5,225 nucleotides of DNA from Calditrichaceae bacterium (lineage in GTDB: Bacteria > Calditrichota > Calditrichia > Calditrichales > Calditrichaceae): NCBI GenBank assembly GCA_030622395.1, contig JAUXGF010000242.1:1-5225 (forward strand), given 5' to 3'. Below the pieces are notes generated by a model, which was not told where the DNA came from, made no database searches, and saw only the letters and a list, made by a program, of their open reading frames with translations. Both the position numbers and the translations under genes were made by a program. Of this stretch, positions 1 through 5,205 are shown piece by piece (within the stretch, counting starts at the first letter, position 1; every line of letters begins with the position of its first letter).

Positions 1-267
1 CCCGAAGCGGTAAGTTCGAAGGGACACACTACGCAAAAAATTATCATTTATGTTGATAAAGATAAAAATATCTTTTTAAATGATGATATTGTTTCCATAA
101 ATAATTTAATCAGCGAAATAAAAAAGTTAGCCGAACTGCAAAAGGATAAAAGTATTGTCTTAAAAGCCGACGCCGGGGTTACTCATGGATTAGTGATTAA
201 AATTATGGATATTTTACGTCAACAGGGAATTTACAAGATTGTTGTTTCAACGGTTAAACCGGGTTAG
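1..267 (+). CDS. exbD: ExbD/TolR-family biopolymer transport protein, C-terminal part (5' end outside window)
   Basis: Frame 1 is open from the first base to a TAG at 265-267 and gives 88 residues. ExbD is an inner-membrane protein with one N-terminal helix and a periplasmic domain. With ExbB and TonB it passes proton-motive force to outer-membrane receptors; the TolR paralogue does this for the Tol system. The fragment is the periplasmic domain. It opens with PEAV, like the LPEA seen after the helix in this family. Next come a strand rich in I/V (QKIIIYVDKDKNIFLND), a helix (NNLISEIKKLAE), and the family core IVLKADAGVTHGLVIKIMD followed by ILRQQGIYKIVVST. The family is usually about 130-140 residues, so roughly the first 45-50, including the membrane helix and its Asp, are missing. 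A TonB-dependent receptor about 2.7 kb away supports ExbD over TolR, but the fragment alone does not separate them. Confidence 0.88.
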   Translation, partial: PEAVSSKGHTTQKIIIYVDKDKNIFLNDDIVSINNLISEIKKLAELQKDKSIVLKADAGVTHGLVIKIMDILRQQGIYKIVVSTVKPG

Positions 268-291
268 TTTAAGGAGTTAAAGGGAAGCGCC

Positions 292-368
292 GGAGGAATG
301 GAATACTGGATTAATGGAGTAATGATTTGCAATACTCCAGCACTCCAATACTCCATCACTCCTTTTTT
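292..368 (+). terminator. Probable rho-independent terminator downstream of exbD
   Basis: Arms 292-324 and 330-362 are 33 nt each and pair at 25 of 33 positions around a 5-nt loop (ATTTG, 325-329). Six T residues follow directly at 363-368. It lies 24 bp after the exbD stop and before the hom-like gene, where an end to the upstream transcript is expected. The stem is unusually long and has scattered mismatches, so termination is inferred from position and shape. If it works, the next gene needs its own promoter in 369-410. I see no convincing -35/-10 pair there, only AT-rich sequence. Confidence 0.6.
298..362. repeat. Octamer tandem repeats forming the two arms of a hairpin
   Basis: The 3' side (332-362) is four consecutive 8-nt units of the form NNACTCCA: ATACTCCA, GCACTCCA, ATACTCCA and TCACTCC, the last one base short. 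The 5' side (298-321) is three 8-nt units, ATGGAATA, CTGGATTA and ATGGAGTA, which are degenerate complements of the first set. The sequence is therefore both periodic (8 nt) and self-complementary. The 3' arm is the more regular of the two. The arrangement is seen directly; the origin is unknown. Slippage-driven growth of a short repeat inside a terminator is one reading, and a dispersed repeat family of the genome is another. Confidence 0.75.
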
Positions 369-421
369 ATAACGTGGCAAACAAATTTACTCTGTGAAAT
401 ATTTTTATTAAAGGAATTGAT

Positions 422-1720
422 ATGCCTAAAAAAAAGACTGTTAATTTTGCCTTATTAGGGTTAGGCAAATTAGGAAGCGGATTTTATAACATCTGGTCTC
501 AAAAAAGAGAAAAAATTAAAGAACGGACCGGCTTGGATTTAAACCTCAAAAAAATATTGGTTAAAAATTTGCATTTTAAAAGGTCTAAAAATATTGACAA
601 ATCACTGATCACCACTGATTTAAATGACATTATTAACGACCCTTCTATTAAAATTGCCGTTGACGCTATCGGCGGTATTGAGCCCACTTATTCTATTATA
701 AAGAAATTAATTGGGAATAAAATAAATCTTGTATCTGCAAACCGTATGCTTCTGGCTTCTAAAATGCACGAGTTAATGGATTTAGCTAATAAAAATAAAG
801 TTGCCATCATGCCAGAGCCTTCTTTAGGCGGCGGTATACCTATCATCAATACTTTACAAAGAGACCTGGTTGCCAATCAAATTCACTCTGTGATCGGCAT
901 ATTAAGCGGCACGTCAAATTATATTCTTTCGGAAATGACCAGGAAGAGCTTATCTTTAAAAGAAGTTTTAAAGTCTCCTGAAATTCAGAATATGGGCGAA
1001 TCGCTTTCTATGATTGATTATGAGGGATCAGACGCCGCCCAAAAAGTGGCGATCTTAGCGGCTTCCTCATTTGGAATCGATATTAATTTTTTACATGTCT
1101 ATGCCGAAGGTCTCTCTAATATTTCTAAAATTGATATTTATTATGCAGATAAATTTGAATACGAGTTTAAATTATTAGCTATTATAAAAGAACATGCCGA
1201 ACAGTTCGAAATACGCGTTCATCCCGCCCTGATTCCTAAATATCATCCTTTAAGCCTGGTTATAGGCGAATACAATGCATATTATATCCAAACAGATTTA
1301 TTAGGCAGCTATATGCTTTACGGCAAGGGCGTGGGAATCGAATCTGTCGGGAGTTTGATTTTAAGAGATATTGTGGCAATTGCTAGTAACATTTATCATA
1401 CTCCCGTGAAATTTGATTATACGTTGGCGCGAAATAAAAAACCTGTTATGCCTATTGAAGATATTCAGTCTTCATATTATTTAAGGTTTCCATGTTTGGA
1501 TAAACCCGGCGTTATCGGAAAGATTACCAGCGCTTTAGGTCGATATAATATTAATATATGTTCCGCGCATGCTGAGTCATATAAAAAACCATCTGCTGAA
1601 ATGGGTCATGTGCATATATTTGTGGATAAAGCGCAGGAAAAAAATATATATAAAGCGATTGATCATATATCTAAATTAGATATTATGTTAGATAAAATAA
1701 AATATTATCGTATTATATAG
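422..1720 (+). CDS. hom: Homoserine dehydrogenase with C-terminal ACT domain (divergent)
   Basis: This 432-residue protein matches monofunctional bacterial homoserine dehydrogenase in length and domain order. The enzyme reduces aspartate semialdehyde to homoserine with NAD(P)H, in the cytoplasm, on the way to threonine and methionine. Residues 8-20 are the nucleotide-binding strand and loop (GLGKLG). The catalytic domain follows, with GGGIPII at 136-142 and GILSGTSNYIL at 159-169. E193, D199, D204 and K208 have exactly the 6/5/4 spacing of yeast E208, D214, D219 and K223. The hydrophobic HPL...G.YNA region is at 275-286. An ACT domain, usually the amino-acid-binding regulatory part, begins near 352 (LRFPCLDKPGVIGKI). 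Odd points: the usual ANK is ANR (R108), the usual ADPT after the Glu is SLSM, and the usual GAG..PTAS is GVGIESVGS (303-311). AAGGA at 411-415, six bases before ATG, supports the start. A specialised paralogue is possible. Confidence 0.85.
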   Translation: MPKKKTVNFALLGLGKLGSGFYNIWSQKREKIKERTGLDLNLKKILVKNLHFKRSKNIDKSLITTDLNDIINDPSIKIAVDAIGGIEPTYSIIKKLIGNKINLVSANRMLLASKMHELMDLANKNKVAIMPEPSLGGGIPIINTLQRDLVANQIHSVIGILSGTSNYILSEMTRKSLSLKEVLKSPEIQNMGESLSMIDYEGSDAAQKVAILAASSFGIDINFLHVYAEGLSNISKIDIYYADKFEYEFKLLAIIKEHAEQFEIRVHPALIPKYHPLSLVIGEYNAYYIQTDLLGSYMLYGKGVGIESVGSLILRDIVAIASNIYHTPVKFDYTLARNKKPVMPIEDIQSSYYLRFPCLDKPGVIGKITSALGRYNINICSAHAESYKKPSAEMGHVHIFVDKAQEKNIYKAIDHISKLDIMLDKIKYYRII

Positions 1721-1729
1721 AGAAGTAGA

Positions 1730-2383
1730 ATGAATCAAATTACCTTTTTAAACGGACTTACTTTGGCGCCTTCTAAAATTATAGGAGTCGGGCGCAACTA
1801 TGACGAGCATATTAGGGAAATGCAGTCCAGCCGGACAAAAGAGCCTGTTTTATTTTTAAAACCAAACAGCGCTCTGCATGATATTTCCAAGCCTATTCCT
1901 ATTCCTAAAGACCTCGGCTCTGTTCATCACGAAATTGAGCTGGCGGTCTGTATAGCGAAAACATGTTCAAAAATTTTCGCAGATGAAGCGCCGGAATATA
2001 CGCTTGGCTATGGCTTGGCTCTTGATTTAACTTTAAGGGATATCCAGTCAAAAGCAAAAAAGGACGGCTTGCCATGGGCGCTGGCAAAAGGATTTGATCA
2101 TTCCTGTCCTGTATCGCAGTTTGTGACCAAAGATAAAATCCAAAATGTTGATGATTTAAATTTGCTTTTAAAAGTAAACGGCGTAGTTAAACAGAATGGT
2201 AATACTTGTAATATGATTTTTAAAACGGGAGAACTTATCGCTTATATCAGTAGGTTTTTCACCTTGTACGAAGGCGATATAATTTTAACCGGCACTCCTT
2301 CGGGAGTCGGGCCTATTAAGGAAAGGGATAAGCTCGAAGCCACAATAGATCAGATCTCTTCGATTCAAACGATTATTGTTTAA
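1730..2383 (+). CDS. Fumarylacetoacetate hydrolase-family protein, FAHD1/YcgM type
   Basis: This 217-residue protein has the single-domain length of YcgM and FAHD1. The subgroup cleaves acylpyruvates, decarboxylates oxaloacetate and has been described as tautomerising enol-oxaloacetate. It uses a divalent metal, normally Mg. The active site can be read directly. VGRNYDEHIREM at 20-31 gives H27 and E30, like the human FAHD1 H30/E33 pair. HHEIEL at 66-71 gives metal ligands E68 and E70. D99 in LDLTLRD is the third ligand, and K120 in LAKGFD is the active-site lysine. The offset from human numbering is a constant three residues. LKPNSA at 43-48 and GDIILTGTPSGVGP at 182-195 complete the signature. 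It starts 9 bp after the hom-like stop with a weak purine stretch (AGAAG) as ribosome site, so it is likely co-transcribed. Fold and subgroup are secure; which of the three activities matters here is not. Confidence 0.9.
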   Translation: MNQITFLNGLTLAPSKIIGVGRNYDEHIREMQSSRTKEPVLFLKPNSALHDISKPIPIPKDLGSVHHEIELAVCIAKTCSKIFADEAPEYTLGYGLALDLTLRDIQSKAKKDGLPWALAKGFDHSCPVSQFVTKDKIQNVDDLNLLLKVNGVVKQNGNTCNMIFKTGELIAYISRFFTLYEGDIILTGTPSGVGPIKERDKLEATIDQISSIQTIIV

Positions 2384-2462
2384 ATCATATAATTATTTAT
2401 TTAAAAGAGCTGCGCAGTAAACTATTTTATTGTACAGTCCCGAATGGCAGGCTGTTGCAGAA

Positions 2463-2500
2463 TGGGGCTTCACACAGTGATCCCTTTGGGAAAAGCCCCA
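2463..2500. repeat. Hairpin, 8-bp outer stem
   Basis: TGGGGCTT (2463-2470) pairs with AAGCCCCA (2493-2500). A smaller TCCC/GGGA stem sits inside (2481-2484 with 2488-2491). No T run follows on either strand, so it does not look like an intrinsic terminator. The octamer GTGATCCC inside it (2477-2484) recurs at 2517-2524, at the edge of the next palindrome. Confidence 0.65.
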
Positions 2501-2521
2501 AAAATCAAGGATTCATGTGAT

Positions 2522-2541
2522 CCCCGAGCTGAAGCTCGGGG
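2522..2541. repeat. Near-perfect palindrome, CCCCGAGCT / AGCTCGGGG
   Basis: Nine bases at 2522-2530 are exactly complementary to 2533-2541, with only GA between them; in RNA this would be an 8-bp stem with a TGAA loop. CTATTCACTTCGCTATAACC follows immediately. Its CTTCGCT is shared with the palindrome at 2821-2834. It resembles a REP-type dispersed palindrome, and there is no T run to make it a terminator. Confidence 0.75.
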
Positions 2542-2580
2542 CTATTCACTTCGCTATAACCTATTGAAGTTAATATGAAT

Positions 2581-2626
2581 ATCCCTGACTTTTCCCACAG
2601 GAATCCCCTCGGGATAAGTCGGGGAT
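2581..2626. repeat. Long imperfect inverted repeat, 16-nt arms
   Basis: The 16-nt arm at 2581-2596 (ATCCCTGACTTTTCCC) pairs with 2611-2626 (GGGATAAGTCGGGGAT) at 14 of 16 positions around a 14-nt loop. The 3' arm plus loop also contain CCCC/GGGG and TCGGG elements, like the neighbouring palindromes. A/T-rich sequence follows, but there is no T run on the plus strand. Confidence 0.65.
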
Positions 2627-2650
2627 AAATGAACTAAAAAACCAATCTCT

Positions 2651-2669
2651 AAGCCTTTTAAGGCTTTTT
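2651..2669 (+). terminator. Weak terminator-like hairpin downstream of the FAH-family gene
   Basis: AAGCCTT (2651-2657) pairs with AAGGCTT (2660-2666), and T residues run from 2665 to 2669. The stem is short and only moderately GC-rich, and it lies about 270 bp after the stop codon at 2383. It could end the hom/FAH transcript, but the hairpin at 2921-2956 is a stronger candidate. Confidence 0.35.
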
Positions 2670-2671
2670 AA

Positions 2672-2700
2672 GGGGTTCTGTAACACCCCGTTATTCGGGG
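2672..2700. repeat. Alternative hairpins around ACCCCG, followed by a T tract
   Basis: ACCCC (2685-2689) can pair with GGGGT upstream (2672-2676), or CCCCG (2686-2690) can pair with CGGGG downstream (2696-2700) around TTATT. The two stems are mutually exclusive because they share the C run. Seven T residues at 2712-2718 come 11 bases after the second stem, too far for a standard terminator. The sequence after it, GGGGAAAGAT (2697-2706), recurs at 2757-2766. Confidence 0.5.
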
Positions 2701-2733
2701 AAAGATTTGTGTTTTTTTCTTACCTATCCATGG

Positions 2734-2759
2734 CCCTTCCCTAATACAATAGGGAAGGG
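2734..2759. repeat. Perfect 10-bp hairpin CCCTTCCCTA / TAGGGAAGGG
   Basis: Positions 2734-2743 are exactly complementary to 2750-2759 with a 6-nt loop (ATACAA). GGGGAAAGAT (2757-2766) overlaps its 3' end, the same decamer that ends the hairpin 60 bp upstream. No T run follows on either strand, so a repeat element is more likely than a terminator. Confidence 0.7.
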
Positions 2760-2794
2760 GAAAGATGTAAAATGCAAACCCACCCCTGCTTGCA

Positions 2795-2860
2795 TCCCGA
2801 CACTTCGTGGTAGCCCCTCCTCCCGACATCGGGATTTCCGCTTCGCTCCAACAAGAGGGG
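2795..2860. repeat. Nested palindromic module inside a CCCCTC/GAGGGG stem
   Basis: An outer pair CCCCTC (2814-2819) and GAGGGG (2855-2860) encloses the small palindrome TCCCGA-CA-TCGGGA (2821-2834), which is followed by TTTCCG and CTTCGCT. Just upstream, 2796-2810 contains a related half module, TCCCGACACTTCGTGG, which lacks the second arm. The layout suggests that CCCGA-type modules were added inside an older hairpin. That history is inference; the pairing is seen directly. Confidence 0.55.
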
Positions 2861-2870
2861 AATTCCAAGT

Positions 2871-2894
2871 CCCTCTCTTTTTTTAAAGAGAGGG
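2871..2894. repeat. Perfect 10-bp hairpin CCCTCTCTTT / AAAGAGAGGG
   Basis: The two 10-nt arms (2871-2880 and 2885-2894) are exact complements with a TTTT loop. ATTTAGGGTGAG follows, with no T run directly after the stem, so it is not a clear terminator on either strand. With the polypurine/polypyrimidine hairpins at 2734-2759 and 2814-2860 it forms a series with similar composition, probably one composite repeat. Confidence 0.7.
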
Positions 2895-2920
2895 ATTTAG
2901 GGTGAGTTTTCTTAAATGTA

Positions 2921-2956
2921 AAAACGCCCCTACAAATATATTTATAGGGGCGTTTT
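2921..2956. terminator. Strong bidirectional rho-independent terminator
   Basis: AAAACGCCCCTA (2921-2932) is exactly complementary to TAGGGGCGTTTT (2945-2956): a 12-bp stem with a GC-rich core and A/T ends. The 12-nt AT-rich loop is itself partly palindromic. Read on the minus strand the stem ends in a T run of five, 47 bp past the TAA of the TonB-dependent receptor gene, so it most likely ends that transcript. On the plus strand it ends in four T residues and can stop read-through from the hom/FAH side. A shared terminator between convergent genes is what the layout calls for. Confidence 0.85.
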
Positions 2957-3002
2957 GAAATATTCTTATCTCTTCTTCCCAGTGTAAACTTCGTTTTCTA
3001 AT

Positions 3003-5126
3003 TTAAAAATTATATATAACTTTTCCCATGTACCAGAGACCAGGTTGTGGATAAGGATGGTTTACGCTTCCGCCCTGATAATATTCTTCATCCAGCGCGT
3101 TATATAATCTTGCGTCTATTGAAATTCCTTCTAACAACAAATCGGATACACGGAAGCCGGCGTTTAATATAAAAGCGGGATCAATTTTATTTTCCGGGCT
3201 TTCAAAATTAGTGATGTTTATAGGTGATAATTGCTCTCCAACGTATTTTGCCGTTATGTTAAACCACATCTTTTTATTCATTGAATAAAACGGATTGAAA
3301 TCGAATATAAGATTTGCAGTCAAATTGGGTACATTATAAATTTGTTCATCTTTCACTCCATAATCTTCCGCTTCAACGACTCTTTGATAGAGAAAATTGG
3401 CTCTTATTTTATATGTATCCATTAAGTAATGAACTTCTTCTTCTACTCCCCAACTTTTTAAAACTCCGGCATTATAATAAAAGGGATCTGGATCGACAGC
3501 ATCATTATCCCTGTAAATAAAATCAGTCAGGTGATTGTAAAAGAAGTTAGTAGCAAATTGTAAACGCCCTTCATCTAATTTAATAGTCGGTGTAAATTGT
3601 AATGACTTCAGGTGTTCAGGTTTTAGCCCTACAGCGCCTCTGTAACTTCCTAGAGAATTATAACGATACCAATATGGGGCGTCAACAAAAGATTGAGAAT
3701 AAGAAACTTTAAAATTTAATTTTTCATTTGGTAAATAGATCATTGCCAGACGGGGACTGATATTCGTAATATTTTCGCCTTTGTGCCGGTCTTTATCATC
3801 ATAACGCAGACCAAGGTTCAAAATTAATTCATCACTAAATTTATGTTTAATCTGGCAGAAAGCGGAATAAATGATCTCTTTTCCCGTATCAAGCACTAAA
3901 GCATCTTTCGTGTCTCCGAACATTGTATAATCCCCATTCGTACCTAAAGGGAATGAACTGTCAACAACTTCCATTTTATCTACTTGAGCGCCAATGATAA
4001 TATTTCCTGTTCCCAGATCTGCCAATTGATATCCTTTGCTTATTTGACTGACAAAACCTAAATCATATTCATCCCAATTTGGTGCGCCGAACATTTTAGT
4101 TTCCGGATTAATAATCAGGGCAACCTGAATTTTATTATAATCATTATAAGCATGAACCTGCAATTCTAAATCATCAGCGAAACTCTTTACGTATTTAACT
4201 CCTAAATGTATAAATTCTGATCCTAAGCCGGGTCCGACTCCCAAAAAAGTTCTGTAACTATCATAATCATAAACTTCGCCTGTTGTTCCCCCGGCAGAAA
4301 AAGGCTCAATATATTTGCAGTAACGCATATTGGCTAAAAGGGAAAATGAACCGACTCTATATTTTAATCCCAAATCATAAGAGGGCTTATCCTTAACGCC
4401 TTCAACAATAGCATAGCCGTCTTTAGGATTGGCAGAATAATCTTCATCTTTTGAAATTTTTATCTCCTGACCGTCTGCTTTATAAAAGGTTCCCCATAAT
4501 AAAAGTTCATTCCCTTCCTCAAATTCTTTCCCATAAACAAGGCTGTAAGTCTGCTGCCCGTAATTACCCATTCCGACGCTTACGGACGCTCCGTTTAAAT
4601 CTCCGCCGCTTTTAGTAACAATATTAATAACGGCGGTTAGAGAAACATTCCCATATAAGGATGAGGCCGGACCGCGTAAAACCTCTATTTGTTTGATTTT
4701 GTCTAAACTAATGCTGTAATCAGGATTCGCTTCCGAGTAGGCTCTGCAATTCAATCTGTGCCCATCCAGCATTACTAATATTTTTTGTTGGGAAGAAGCA
4801 TAAACTCCCCGCATGGCGACATTGATCTCATTATGGTCCTGAGAAAAAGTTATGCCGGGCACATAAGTGATTAACACGTCCTTTAAATTCTTCGCTCCAA
4901 TATTTTGGATCATTTCACTGGTAATTACCGTTACAGGAACCGGCGTCTCCTGCAGCGGCTCAGCCTGTTTTGAAGCGGACACCACCGTTAAACTTAATAA
5001 TTCATCCAAACTCATTTCCATGAGATCTTCAGATTCCTGGGCATTAATTGGGGTAAAGCTGTAAAATAATAAGAATAGTACAGTAAACCCAACCCTTTGC
5101 ATTAGGCTGCTCTTTTGATTAAACAT
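3003..5126 (-). CDS. TonB-dependent outer-membrane receptor
   Basis: This complete 707-residue protein has the architecture of a TonB-dependent receptor: a 22-strand outer-membrane barrel closed by an N-terminal plug, which imports a scarce ligand (siderophore, haem, cobalamin, metal chelate or sugar) using energy from TonB-ExbB-ExbD. Residues 1-29 are a signal peptide (hydrophobic GFTVLFLLFYSF, probable cleavage after INA). MSLDELLSLTVVSASK at 38-53 holds the likely TonB box. The plug runs from about 57 to 172, with PVPVTVITSEMI, the VPGI and MRGV motifs, ILVMLDGHRLN (116-126) and IEVLRGPASSLYG (147-159), then VINIVTK. The rest is alternating polar and aromatic barrel sequence ending in a C-terminal Phe (VIYNF), as BAM substrates require. 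AGGAGG at 5131-5136 lies four bases before the ATG and fixes this start over the Met at codon 9. The usual G(A/S)NA after LYG is NVSL, a mild variation. The ligand cannot be told from the sequence. It is convergent with the FAH-family gene. Confidence 0.93.
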   Translation of the reverse strand: MFNQKSSLMQRVGFTVLFLLFYSFTPINAQESEDLMEMSLDELLSLTVVSASKQAEPLQETPVPVTVITSEMIQNIGAKNLKDVLITYVPGITFSQDHNEINVAMRGVYASSQQKILVMLDGHRLNCRAYSEANPDYSISLDKIKQIEVLRGPASSLYGNVSLTAVINIVTKSGGDLNGASVSVGMGNYGQQTYSLVYGKEFEEGNELLLWGTFYKADGQEIKISKDEDYSANPKDGYAIVEGVKDKPSYDLGLKYRVGSFSLLANMRYCKYIEPFSAGGTTGEVYDYDSYRTFLGVGPGLGSEFIHLGVKYVKSFADDLELQVHAYNDYNKIQVALIINPETKMFGAPNWDEYDLGFVSQISKGYQLADLGTGNIIIGAQVDKMEVVDSSFPLGTNGDYTMFGDTKDALVLDTGKEIIYSAFCQIKHKFSDELILNLGLRYDDKDRHKGENITNISPRLAMIYLPNEKLNFKVSYSQSFVDAPYWYRYNSLGSYRGAVGLKPEHLKSLQFTPTIKLDEGRLQFATNFFYNHLTDFIYRDNDAVDPDPFYYNAGVLKSWGVEEEVHYLMDTYKIRANFLYQRVVEAEDYGVKDEQIYNVPNLTANLIFDFNPFYSMNKKMWFNITAKYVGEQLSPINITNFESPENKIDPAFILNAGFRVSDLLLEGISIDARLYNALDEEYYQGGSVNHPYPQPGLWYMGKVIYNF

Positions 5127-5205
5127 AAAACCTCCTGTTACTTTAATAATTGATTAAAAATGATTTATTATTAATCCCTGCTAACCGGGAAAAGTTTATA
5201 TTATA
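5127..5205 (-). promoter_or_regulatory. Leader of the TonB-dependent receptor gene: SD, possible -10 box, AT-rich inverted repeat
   Basis: Read on the minus strand, TATAAT (5200-5205) is a full match to a sigma-70-type -10 box. Its -35 partner would lie at or beyond the window edge, so the promoter cannot be confirmed. Between it and the perfect AGGAGG (5131-5136) lies an AT-rich inverted repeat, TAATAAT (5144-5150) and ATTATTA (5167-5173), enclosing two copies of TGATT (5151-5155 and 5161-5165). Such receptors are commonly repressed by metal sensors such as Fur, whose boxes are AT-rich and palindromic, but the match to a Fur box is loose. A small TCCC/GGGA stem occurs at 5175-5190. No cobalamin-riboswitch core was seen in the available leader. 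Confidence 0.4.

Larger units (their letters stand above)
2384..3002. other. Repeat-rich intergenic region without a credible gene
   Basis: This 619-bp stretch lies between two convergent genes. Short reading frames exist, but none has a ribosome site or protein-like composition. The region is much richer in GC than the genes around it. It is dominated by palindromes at 2463-2500, 2522-2541, 2581-2626, 2651-2666, 2672-2700, 2734-2759, 2821-2834 (nested in 2814-2860), 2871-2894 and 2921-2956. The first 75 bp (2384-2460) hold only an 8-bp palindrome, CTGCGCAG at 2410-2417. The 46 bp after the last hairpin hold nothing I recognise. No tRNA, rRNA or known riboswitch core was seen by eye. Confidence 0.8.

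Noticed and set aside
298..372. Small open frame (24 codons, MEYWINGVM...) preceded by GGAGG
   Set aside because: It lies wholly inside the octamer-repeat hairpin, and its codons simply reflect the 8-nt repeat. A purine-rich arm will mimic a ribosome site by chance.
499..876. Two minus-strand frames of about 62 codons inside the homoserine dehydrogenase gene
   Set aside because: They are antisense to conserved catalytic-domain sequence and have no start signals or recognisable protein features.
1905..2087. 60-codon minus-strand frame inside the FAH-family gene
   Set aside because: It is antisense to the metal-ligand motifs of a clearly real enzyme and has no support of its own.
2668..2868. 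66-codon minus-strand open frame in the intergenic region
   Set aside because: It runs across three palindromes, has no ribosome site, and its composition (Gly, Pro, Cys, Arg from GC-rich repeats) is unlike the neighbouring proteins.
2463..2894. CRISPR array
   Set aside because: The palindromic elements differ in sequence and spacing, and there are no identical repeats with uniform unique spacers.
3314..5064. Plus-strand frames at 3314-3520 and 4867-5064
   Set aside because: Both are antisense to the receptor gene. The second mirrors the plug and signal-peptide region and has no independent evidence.
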